Part shown: piece by piece, positions 1-5,593 of the stretch
How the letters are laid out: each line of letters begins with the position of its first letter
Numbering within the stretch: the stretch's first letter is position 1
DNA from: Candidatus Omnitrophota bacterium
GTDB lineage: Bacteria; Ratteibacteria; UBA8468; B48-G9; JAFGKM01
Direction of reading: 5' to 3'
Assembly (NCBI GenBank): GCA_023818745.1
Contig: JAMWBY010000076.1
Location: forward strand, 1 to 5,852
Length of the DNA: 5,852 nucleotides
The notes under the pieces: generated by a model
Told to the model about the DNA's origin: nothing
Databases searched by the model: none
Seen by the model: only the letters and a program-made list of their open reading frames with translations
Translations under genes and position numbers: made by a program

Positions 1-2068
1 AGACCCGATGGAACAGTTAAAGATGGCTATAAATGCTGTGTTTAAATCATGGAATAACCCAAGAGCAATAACATATAGAAAACTAAATAAGATACCCGAT
101 GACCTTGGAACTGCTGTGAATATATGCACGATGGTTTTTGGGAATATGGGAAATGATTCAGGGACTGGCGTTGGCTTTACAAGAAATCCATCAACTGGAG
201 AAAAAGAGTTTTATGGCGAATATTTAACAAATGCACAAGGAGAGGATGTAGTTGCAGGTATAAGAACTCCAAAGCCAATAAGTGAACTTGCTAAAGAAAT
301 GCCCGAAGTTTATCAACAATTAAGAGATATTACAGACAGATTAGAAAAACATTATAGGGATGTTCAGGATTTTGAATTTACAATTGAAAGAGGAAAATTA
401 TATATGCTTCAGACAAGAACAGGAAAAAGAACTCCTCTTGCAGCAGTGAAAATCGCAGTTGATATGGTCAAAGAGGGGTTAATAACAAAAGAAGAAGCAA
501 TAATGAGAGTAGAACCATCACAAATAGATCAGTTATTACATCCAATAATTGACCCTAAAGCAAAAGTTGAACCTGTAGCAAAAGGCCTTCCGGCTTCTCC
601 TGGAGCAGCAAGTGGAAAAATTGTTTTCACTGCAGATAAAGCAGAAGAAATTGGAAAAACAGAACCAGTAATACTTGTGAGAGAAGAAACAAGTCCAGAC
701 GATATTCATGGTATGGCAACAGCACAAGGAATTCTAACAAGTAGAGGAGGGATGACATCACATGCTGCAGTAGTTGCAAGAGGAATGGGAAAACCATGTG
801 TTGTTGGATGTGGAGCATTACAAATAGATGAAGAAAAAGGAGTTATGAAGATTAAAGATATTGAATTAAAGGAAATGGATTGGATTACAATTGATGGAGG
901 AAGTGGAAATGTTATGGTAGGAAAAGTCCCTACAATAGAAGCAGGAATAACAGGTGAATTTGAAACATTAATGAAGTGGGTTGATGAATTTAGAAAAATT
1001 GGAGTTAGAGCAAATGCTGATATACCCAAAGATGCTAAAAAGGCAAGAGAATTTGGAGCAGAGGGTATAGGACTTTGTAGAACAGAACATATGTTTTTTG
1101 CTCCTGAAAGATTACCAATTGTTGTTGAAATGATTATGTCAGAAACAGAGGAAGAAAGAAGGAAAGCCCTTGATAAACTATTACCATTCCAAAAAGAGGA
1201 TTTTAAAGGTTTATTTAAGGAAATGAAGGGGTATCCAGTGATAATAAGAACTCTTGACCCACCTTTACATGAATTTTTACCCAAAAGAGAAGAGCTTATG
1301 GTGGAGATTGCTTTAATGAAAGAAAGAAAAGAATCAGAAGAAAAGATAAAAGAGAAAGAGAAAATCCTTAAGAGGGTTGAACAACTTCATGAATTTAATC
1401 CTATGCTTGGCCATAGAGGTTGCAGATTAGGTATAACATATCCTGAAATAACTGAAATGCAGGCAAGAGCAATTATGGAAGCGGCGTGTGAACTTGCAAA
1501 AGAAGGAGAAACGGTAATTCCAGAAATAATGATACCTCTTGTAGGAAATGTTGAAGAATTAAGAAATCAAAAAGAAATAGTTGTAAGAGTTGCAGAAGAA
1601 GTAATGAATAAATATGGTATCAGAATAAAATATATGGTTGGAACAATGATAGAAGTGCCACGTGCTGCCTTAACTGCTGACCAAATAGCAAAAGAGGCCG
1701 ACTTTTTCTCCTTTGGAACCAATGACCTTACACAGATGACACTTGGTTTTAGTAGAGATGATGCAGGCAAATTTTTGTTCTTCTATATTGATAAAAAAAT
1801 TTTAAAAGACGACCCATTTATGACACTTGATCAAGAAGGAGTGGGACAACTTGTTAAGATGGGTATAGAAAAAGGAAGACAATCAAATCCAAACCTTGAA
1901 GTTGGGATATGTGGTGAACATGGTGGAGACCCTGAAAGTGTAAAATTCTGTCATAAAATTGGAATGAATTATGTATCTTGTTCTCCTTACAGAATCCCTA
2001 TTGCAAAATTAGCAGCAGCACAGGCAGCAATTGAAGAGAGATTAAAAATAGAATATACAAGTAAATAA
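1..2068 (+). CDS. ppdK: Pyruvate, phosphate dikinase, 5'-truncated by window edge
   Basis: Interconverts pyruvate, ATP and phosphate with PEP, AMP and pyrophosphate in the cytoplasm (glycolysis or gluconeogenesis). The frame is open upstream of the ATG at 8 (Asp-Pro precede it), so that ATG is internal; compared with the ~875-residue family, about 200 N-terminal residues are missing. Numbering from ATG 8, the end of the ATP-grasp domain has SGTGVGFTRNPSTGE (51-65) and D121, E123, Q135, R137 in QDFEFTIERGKLYMLQTR. The swivelling phosphohistidine domain has GGMTSHAAVVARGMG with catalytic His252 and Thr250, the residue type targeted by PPDK regulatory protein elsewhere. The PEP/pyruvate barrel has R358 (GLCRTEHMFF), R414 (RTLDPPLHEF), E549 (GTMIEVPRAAL), N572-D573 (FGTNDLTQM) and C635 (GICGEHGG). 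These match the known active-site residues of the Clostridium symbiosum enzyme as I recall them. A charged insert near 436-455 is about seven residues longer than in that enzyme. Ends TAA; no sign of damage. The start and promoter lie outside the window. Confidence 0.97.
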   Translation, partial: DPMEQLKMAINAVFKSWNNPRAITYRKLNKIPDDLGTAVNICTMVFGNMGNDSGTGVGFTRNPSTGEKEFYGEYLTNAQGEDVVAGIRTPKPISELAKEMPEVYQQLRDITDRLEKHYRDVQDFEFTIERGKLYMLQTRTGKRTPLAAVKIAVDMVKEGLITKEEAIMRVEPSQIDQLLHPIIDPKAKVEPVAKGLPASPGAASGKIVFTADKAEEIGKTEPVILVREETSPDDIHGMATAQGILTSRGGMTSHAAVVARGMGKPCVVGCGALQIDEEKGVMKIKDIELKEMDWITIDGGSGNVMVGKVPTIEAGITGEFETLMKWVDEFRKIGVRANADIPKDAKKAREFGAEGIGLCRTEHMFFAPERLPIVVEMIMSETEEERRKALDKLLPFQKEDFKGLFKEMKGYPVIIRTLDPPLHEFLPKREELMVEIALMKERKESEEKIKEKEKILKRVEQLHEFNPMLGHRGCRLGITYPEITEMQARAIMEAACELAKEGETVIPEIMIPLVGNVEELRNQKEIVVRVAEEVMNKYGIRIKYMVGTMIEVPRAALTADQIAKEADFFSFGTNDLTQMTLGFSRDDAGKFLFFYIDKKILKDDPFMTLDQEGVGQLVKMGIEKGRQSNPNLEVGICGEHGGDPESVKFCHKIGMNYVSCSPYRIPIAKLAAAQAAIEERLKIEYTSK

Positions 2069-2130
2069 ATAATTTAGAACATACAGTTTTGAATAACACT
2101 TTAAGAACTAAAAGAATTTAAAATTAAACT

Positions 2131-2171
2131 ATGAAGTTCAGAAGTTATGAACTTTATAAGTTATAAACTTC
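2131..2171 (+). repeat. AT-rich inverted repeats downstream of ppdK
   Basis: Arms 2131-2140 (ATGAAGTTCA) and 2148-2157 (TGAACTTTAT) pair over 10 positions, one of them G-U, around a 7-nt loop. A second arm pair, AAGTT (2158-2162) and AACTT (2166-2170), follows, and GAAGTT (2141-2146) can instead pair with AACTTC (2166-2171), so alternative folds exist. The position 63 bp after the ppdK stop fits an mRNA 3'-end structure, but no clean U-tract follows. I therefore record it as a repeat and not as a terminator. Confidence 0.45.
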
Positions 2172-2205
2172 TTTACTTATTAAGTTAATATTTTCTTGAC
2201 TTGTT

Positions 2206-2300
2206 AATTATTAAAAAAGACCTTTTGAAATACCAACCCAGATAAAATTAACTTTACAATAAAAAACAAAGTAAAAGAGGCCCCAAATTATTAAAAAAGA
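2206..2300. repeat. 15-nt direct repeat, two copies 80 bp apart
   Basis: AATTATTAAAAAAGA occurs at 2206-2220 and again at 2286-2300. The bases between and around the copies are not similar, so this is not a longer duplication. In such AT-rich DNA a chance match is possible; no function is assigned. Confidence 0.4.
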
Positions 2301-2309
2301 TAAAAATTT

Positions 2310-2339
2310 AAAAAAAAGAAAATTTGCTTTTTTATTTTT
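2310..2339 (+). terminator. Weak terminator-like A/T hairpin with T-run
   Basis: AAAAAAG (2312-2318) can pair with CTTTTTT (2327-2333) across an 8-nt loop, and ATTTTT follows directly. The shape resembles an intrinsic terminator for ppdK, but the stem has a single G-C pair and lies about 240 bp after the stop codon. Stability would be low, so this is a weak call. Confidence 0.2.
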
Positions 2340-2511
2340 AAGTTAAATGTAAGCACCTTTTATAAAAAATATATAAAAAAATCTATTTGTCCTTTTTAAA
2401 TTAAAATAATCAAAGTTATGCAATTAAAAAATTAATCAAAAAATATCTTAAAACAGGTTAGTAATTTAAATCATCATTTTTTTAAATTTTTTGTTTTTTA
2501 TTAAATAAATC

Positions 2512-2540
2512 TTTTCATTTTGTTTTATATATGTTAAAAT
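2512..2540 (+). promoter_or_regulatory. Candidate sigma-70-type promoter of the Tat redox operon
   Basis: A -35 element TTTTCA (2512-2517, four of six matches to TTGACA) is separated by exactly 17 bp from TAAAAT (2535-2540, five of six matches to TATAAT). The -10 is preceded by TG plus one base (2532-2533), the extended -10 motif. Transcription would start near 2547 and leave a leader of about 80 nt before the DUF362 gene. A/T-rich stretches upstream could act as an UP element. The AT background makes chance matches common, so confidence is moderate. Confidence 0.4.
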
Positions 2541-2610
2541 ATGTATCAGGAGATTTAAGAAAATACTTTAAATAAAACAATTTAAATAATTGAAAATCAA
2601 AAACTTAAAT

Positions 2611-2642
2611 ATGAAAAGGAGGGAGATATGAAAAGGAGGGAG
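2611..2642 (+). repeat. 17-nt tandem duplication of start codon plus ribosome site
   Basis: ATGAAAAGGAGGGAG occurs at 2611-2625 and again at 2628-2642, in a 17-nt period. The first copy supplies the Shine-Dalgarno sequence AGGAGG (2617-2622, 5 nt before ATG 2628). The second copy is the coding start (Met-Lys-Arg-Arg-Glu) of the Tat signal. The first copy's own ATG would give a six-residue peptide MKRREI ending at TGA 2629-2631, overlapping the true start as ATGA. The first copy has no ribosome site of its own, so it is best seen as a duplicated leader and not as a gene. Confidence 0.8.
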
Positions 2643-3521
2643 TTCATTAGAAATAGTTTTTTGTTTTTAGCATCTTTGAGTTTATCCAATCTGATAAAAG
2701 GTAAAAAAAATATATCATTTGCTCAGGAAAAAGAAAGCACGATTTTTATTTCAAGAGGGAAAAATATAGAAGAGATTACGAACAAACTTATTGAAAATAT
2801 GGGAGGAATGGGAAGATTTGTAAAAAGAGGGGAGAAAGTCGTTATAAAACCGAATATTGCTTGGAATAGAACACCTGAACAAGCAGCAAATACAAATCCA
2901 GAAGTAGTTGGTACTCTTGTAAAGTTATGTAAAAAAGTTGGTGCAAGAGAAGTTGTCGTTATGGATAATACGGTGAATCCTTGGACAGTAACCTATATTA
3001 CAAGTGGAATAAAAGAAAGTGTTGAAAATGCAGGAGGAATTACAAAACCACCTACTGAATGGATAAAGGTGGATGTCGGAGGAGATGTTTTAAAAGAAGC
3101 GGAGGTTTTGAAAGAAGTCGTTGAATGTGATGTATTGATAGATGTTCCTGTTGTGAAGGTTCATAGTGGTGGAGTGGTCACGATAGGTATGAAGAACTTT
3201 ATGGGAATTGTTAAAGATAGAGGATATTTCCACAGAACCGATTTACATAGATGTATTGCAGAAATAACAAAATATATCCTTCCTAAAACAAGGTTGATTA
3301 TACTTGATGCTATTAATGTTATGCTTACAAGAGGACCCCAGGGACCTGGTGAATTAAAAAACCTTGATATGGTAATAGGTGGAACTGACATAGTTGCTCT
3401 TGATGCCTATGGTTCTACACTCCTTGGTAAAACACCCGAACAGGTTCCTCATATAAAATATGGTGCTGAAATGGGTCTTGGAACAATGGATTTAAACAAA
3501 ATAAAAATAAAATATGTATAG
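2628..3521 (+). CDS. Tat-exported DUF362 family protein
   Basis: 297 residues. The N-terminus MKRREFIRN is a twin-arginine signal (Arg3-Arg4, Phe6), followed by a hydrophobic stretch (11-22) and a possible cleavage site after Ala32 (SFA-Q), so the mature protein probably lies outside the cytoplasmic membrane. The rest shows the pattern I associate with DUF362 (PF04015): VVIKPNIAW (71-79), NTNPEVV (88-94), PVVKVH...TIGMKNFMG (174-193), a His/Asp segment HRTDLHRCIAE (202-212), DAINVMLTRGPQGPGE (227-242), GGTDIVALDAYGSTLLG (251-267) and a C-terminal GLG. It has only three scattered Cys (101, 167, 209) and no CxxC ferredoxin motif, unlike DUF362 proteins that carry their own Fe-S domain. The biochemical role of DUF362 is not established. 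It is the first gene of the operon, with a strong AGGAGG site, and overlaps the next gene by 8 bp. The context suggests a redox partner or substrate-binding protein of the exported Fe-S chain (inference). Confidence 0.88.
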   Translation: MKRREFIRNSFLFLASLSLSNLIKGKKNISFAQEKESTIFISRGKNIEEITNKLIENMGGMGRFVKRGEKVVIKPNIAWNRTPEQAANTNPEVVGTLVKLCKKVGAREVVVMDNTVNPWTVTYITSGIKESVENAGGITKPPTEWIKVDVGGDVLKEAEVLKEVVECDVLIDVPVVKVHSGGVVTIGMKNFMGIVKDRGYFHRTDLHRCIAEITKYILPKTRLIILDAINVMLTRGPQGPGELKNLDMVIGGTDIVALDAYGSTLLGKTPEQVPHIKYGAEMGLGTMDLNKIKIKYV

Positions 3522-4179
3522 AAAATTTCTAAGAACAATTTCTCAAGGTATTTTTATATTTCTCTTTTTCTATTTTTTTAAAAAAACTGCATTTGGTATT
3601 TCTGAAAATTTACCTATAAATTTATTTTTTAGAATTGACTTACTTATGGCAATTTTTACAACCATTTCAACTTTACATTTTTCTCATTTATTTTTTCCAT
3701 CTATTGGTATTTTCTTTTTACTTTTATTTCTTGGTAATTTCTTTTGTTTCTGGATATGCCCGTTTGGAGGAATAATTGATTATATAAATACGATTCTTTT
3801 TAGAAAAAAATGGAAAATTAATATAAAAGTTTATAAAGTCATCAGATTTTTGAAGATTTTCTTATTGTGGGGATTTTTATTAACAGGTTTTATCGCAATT
3901 TTTTTTAGAATACCATTTTTATTCTGGATATTTGACCCTTATGTAATTTTAATGAGAAGTTTATTGTTTAAAAAAATACTTTTTATACTTCTTATAATTA
4001 TTTTATTAAGCGTTTTAATGCCGAGATTTTGGTGTAATGATATTTGTCCGCTTGGATATTTAAATTATTTAATAGGTATAAAATTAAGAAATAAAATAAA
4101 AAAGAAATTAAAAAATGAAAAGAAGAGAATTTTTAAAACTTATTGGAGTAGGAGGTTTTTTCCTATTTACAAGAAATAG
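3514..4179 (+). CDS. Polytopic membrane Fe-S protein, NapH/YccM-like
   Basis: 221 residues, mostly hydrophobic, with probable membrane segments around 9-28, 36-55, 58-79, 110-131, 134-150 and 152-170. Two CxxxCP motifs, C78FWICP (78-83, followed by FGGIID) and C174NDICP (174-179, followed by LGYLN), plus FDPYVILMRSL (140-150), mark the Fer4_5 family of NapH, NosR and YccM. These move electrons between the quinone pool or cytoplasmic donors and periplasmic partners. Unlike NapH itself, it lacks a C-terminal ferredoxin domain and ends in a basic tail from about 188. The start at 3514 overlaps the DUF362 stop by 8 bp (ATG TA TAG) and has no Shine-Dalgarno sequence, so translation probably depends on coupling. 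The last 21 codons overlap the next gene. The electron source cannot be read from the sequence. Confidence 0.85.
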   Translation: MYRKFLRTISQGIFIFLFFYFFKKTAFGISENLPINLFFRIDLLMAIFTTISTLHFSHLFFPSIGIFFLLLFLGNFFCFWICPFGGIIDYINTILFRKKWKINIKVYKVIRFLKIFLLWGFLLTGFIAIFFRIPFLFWIFDPYVILMRSLLFKKILFILLIIILLSVLMPRFWCNDICPLGYLNYLIGIKLRNKIKKKLKNEKKRIFKTYWSRRFFPIYKK

Positions 4180-4696
4180 ATATAAACTTTTCAAGAAAAA
4201 TGAGTTGATAAGACCTCCTGGTGCTATAGAAGAAGATGAGTTTATATATAAGTGTATAAGATGTGGAGAGTGTATAAAAATTTGTCCAACAAAATGTCTT
4301 AAACCCGTTGAGTTAAATAAAGGGATTTTTGAATGGGGGACTCCTCACATTATTCCAAGAGAGAAAGGATGTCTTTTATGTCTTGAGTGTGGAAAAGTAT
4401 GCCCATCTGATGCAATTCAAAGGATAAAAATGGAAGAGATTAAAATGGGAACAGCCAAAATTAACACAGAAATATGCCTTGTGTGGCAGAAAAATAAGGA
4501 TTGTTTTGTCTGTATGGAAGTATGTCCTGTTGGTGCGGTATATAAAGATGAAAAAGAAAGACCTGTTGTTGATCCTAAAATATGTGTTGGATGTGGTCAG
4601 TGTGAACAAAACTGTCCTGTTATAGGAGAATCTGCAATAATAGTAAAAAATGAAGGTGAAAAAAGAAAAAGATTAAAAAGGAGGAAAAATGTTTAA
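4115..4696 (+). CDS. Tat-type polyferredoxin with four [4Fe-4S] motifs, NapG/MauM-like
   Basis: 193 residues. MKRREFLKLIGVGGFFLF is a twin-arginine leader (Arg3-Arg4, Phe6, Leu7, Lys8). No clear signal-peptidase site follows and the next residues are basic, so it may stay as an N-terminal anchor. IRPPGAIEEDEF (32-43) matches the linker seen in NapG-type proteins before the first cluster. Cluster motifs: C47, C50, C53, C57-P; C86, C89, C92, C96-P; C121, C130, C133, C137-P (first spacing lengthened to eight residues, as in NapG-like proteins); C157, C160, C163, C167-P. The C-terminus is very basic (183-191). Known relatives (NapG, MauM) receive electrons from a NapH-type membrane partner, here the gene directly upstream, which supports the pairing. 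ATG 4115 is chosen because it gives the Tat motif; it lies 65 bp inside the preceding gene and has no good ribosome site. The 3' end overlaps tatA by 8 bp. No nitrate reductase gene is nearby, so the nap name is not applied. Confidence 0.92.
   Translation: MKRREFLKLIGVGGFFLFTRNRYKLFKKNELIRPPGAIEEDEFIYKCIRCGECIKICPTKCLKPVELNKGIFEWGTPHIIPREKGCLLCLECGKVCPSDAIQRIKMEEIKMGTAKINTEICLVWQKNKDCFVCMEVCPVGAVYKDEKERPVVDPKICVGCGQCEQNCPVIGESAIIVKNEGEKRKRLKRRKNV
4679..4684 (+). promoter_or_regulatory. Strong ribosome binding site for tatA
   Basis: AGGAGG lies 4 nt before ATG 4689, inside the last codons of the polyferredoxin gene. It fixes the tatA start. Apart from the one before the DUF362 gene, it is the only full Shine-Dalgarno sequence in the operon, so tatA is probably translated at a higher or independent rate, consistent with the usual excess of TatA over TatC. 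Confidence 0.75.
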
Positions 4697-4865
4697 TATA
4701 GGAGTGCCTGAACTTATTTTGATATTCTTTATAATTCTTCTTATTTTTGGCGCTAAAAGATTGCCAGAGATAGGAAAAGCACTTGGGAAAGCGCTTGGAG
4801 AATTTAAAAAGGGTATGAAAGAAGGCACAACAGAAGAAGAAAAAGAAGAAAAAAAAGAAGAATAA
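4689..4865 (+). CDS. tatA: Twin-arginine translocase subunit TatA (58 residues)
   Basis: Forms the membrane pore or weakening element of the Tat system that exports folded, often cofactor-bearing proteins. Translation of this short frame gives the classic layout: short N-terminus MFNIGVPEL with Glu8, one membrane helix (about 8-20), the hinge FGAKRLPEIG (20-29), an amphipathic helix ALGKALGEFKKGMKE (31-45) and a charged Glu/Lys tail to residue 58. The usual hinge Pro (FGP) is Ala here, a variant I believe occurs in other bacteria. At 58 residues it is at the short end of the family. ATG 4689 has an AGGAGG site; the gene overlaps the polyferredoxin stop by 8 bp, and its TAA directly abuts the tatC ATG. 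No separate TatB is present, so it may serve both TatA and TatB roles as in minimal TatAC systems (inference). Confidence 0.93.
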   Translation: MFNIGVPELILIFFIILLIFGAKRLPEIGKALGKALGEFKKGMKEGTTEEEKEEKKEE

Positions 4866-5570
4866 ATGGAAAAAGAATTAAGTTTTGTAGAACATCTTGA
4901 AGAATTAAGAAAAAGGATTATTTATATAATTCTTTTTTTTGTGATAGTTTCAATAGTAGCATACTATTTTTCATCTAAAATTCTTTCATATCTTATATCT
5001 CCTTTACAGAAGTATCAGCAATATCCTTTCTTTACAAGGCCTATTGAACCATTTTTCTCAATATTAAAAGTTTGTTTTTTTTCAAGTGGAATTATATCTT
5101 TACCTTTTATTTTATTTCAAATTTATCAATTTATTTCTCCTGGTCTTACTGAAAAAGAAAACAAGGTTGTAAAAACAATTTTTATATTTTTTCCATTTTT
5201 ATTTTTAATAGGTATGAGTTTTGCCTTCTATATAATCATTCCTTTTGGTTTAAAAGTGCTTTTTTCCTTTGGAAAAGATGTTATGAAACCACTTATATCA
5301 ATAAGTAATTATTTAAGTTTTATTTTTATTTTTCTTATTGTTATGGGAGTTATTTTCAATATTCCTGTTTTTATATCATCTCTTGCGATAATTGGTATTG
5401 TAAAATCAAAATTTTTAAGAGAAAAAAGAAAATTTGCAATTTTGGGTTCTTTTATATTATCTGCATTAATTACCCCTACAACAGATATCTTTACCCAAAT
5501 TTTTGTTGCAATACCTTTAATTATTCTATATGAAATTTCAATTTATTTTTCTAAAATTTTTGAAAATTAA
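4866..5570 (+). CDS. tatC: Twin-arginine translocase subunit TatC
   Basis: Polytopic inner-membrane receptor that binds the twin-arginine signal peptide. 234 residues, slightly shorter than E. coli TatC (258). The N-terminus SFVEHLEELRKRI (6-18) is the family signature; E13 and R15 align with E. coli E15 and R17. P80-FILFQIYQFISPGLTEKE follows, with F89 and E98 matching E. coli F94 and E103 of the signal-binding site. Later come FAFYIIIPFG (119-128), SNYLSFIF (147-154) and LITPTTDIFTQ (201-211), where D207 matches D211. Six membrane segments are expected near 18-36, 64-90, 103-127, 147-170, 188-203 and 208-228. The ATG follows the tatA stop with no gap and only a weak purine-rich stretch upstream, so it is probably coupled to tatA. 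Its likely cargo includes the two exported proteins of the same operon. Confidence 0.96.
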   Translation: MEKELSFVEHLEELRKRIIYIILFFVIVSIVAYYFSSKILSYLISPLQKYQQYPFFTRPIEPFFSILKVCFFSSGIISLPFILFQIYQFISPGLTEKENKVVKTIFIFFPFLFLIGMSFAFYIIIPFGLKVLFSFGKDVMKPLISISNYLSFIFIFLIVMGVIFNIPVFISSLAIIGIVKSKFLREKRKFAILGSFILSALITPTTDIFTQIFVAIPLIILYEISIYFSKIFEN

Positions 5571-5593
5571 GTTTTTAACAATCAAAAACTTAA
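5567..5593. repeat. Perfect 10-bp inverted repeat over the tatC stop codon
   Basis: TTAAGTTTTT (5567-5576) and AAAAACTTAA (5584-5593) are exact reverse complements around the loop AACAATC. The left arm contains the tatC stop codon TAA (5568-5570). No T-run follows on the + strand, so it is not a canonical intrinsic terminator. It may be an mRNA 3'-end stabilising structure or a processing site. Its right half is part of the 15-nt repeat also found before the operon. Confidence 0.55.

Larger units (their letters stand above)
2069..2627. other. Gene-free AT-rich spacer between ppdK and the Tat redox operon
   Basis: No credible coding region was found on the + strand. The few ATG codons (for example 2131, 2347, 2416, 2531) open frames of at most 14 codons with no ribosome site. 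G+C is very low: 33 of 240 bases in 2281-2520 by hand count, about 14%, far below the flanking genes. The spacer holds an inverted repeat near 2131-2171, a 15-nt direct repeat (2206-2220 and 2286-2300), a T-rich hairpin at 2310-2339, a candidate promoter at 2512-2540 and the ribosome site of the next gene. The length and A-tract content suggest bent DNA or promoter-upstream elements, which is inference only. Confidence 0.7.

Noticed and set aside
536..818. Two minus-strand open frames of 63 codons within ppdK
   Set aside because: They lie inside a clearly coding plus-strand gene and translate to Cys/Phe/Leu-rich strings with no recognisable domain; they are shadows of the real frame.
706..1284. 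Minus-strand open frame of 192 codons within ppdK
   Set aside because: Despite its length it is antisense to conserved catalytic segments of ppdK, is Ser/Ile/Pro-rich without a recognisable family, and has no sign of independent selection.
2131..2166. Eleven-codon frame in the ppdK downstream spacer
   Set aside because: It arises from the repeated AAGTT inverted-repeat units and has no ribosome site.
2196..2224. TTGACT as a -35 box of a promoter
   Set aside because: No -10-like hexamer lies 16-18 bp downstream (GACCTT is at the right distance), so the promoter is not supported.
2531..2575. Short frame MLKYVSGDLRKYFK before the DUF362 gene
   Set aside because: Fourteen codons, no ribosome site, and its start overlaps the candidate -10 element, so it is unlikely to be translated.
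2611..2631. Six-codon frame MKRREI overlapping the DUF362 start
   Set aside because: It has no upstream Shine-Dalgarno sequence and is fully explained by the 17-nt duplication that provides the ribosome site for the real gene.
4115..4696. Naming the polyferredoxin and membrane protein napG and napH
   Set aside because: The family resemblance is real, but no nitrate reductase gene is present and the membrane protein lacks the NapH ferredoxin domain; the names would imply a function not shown.
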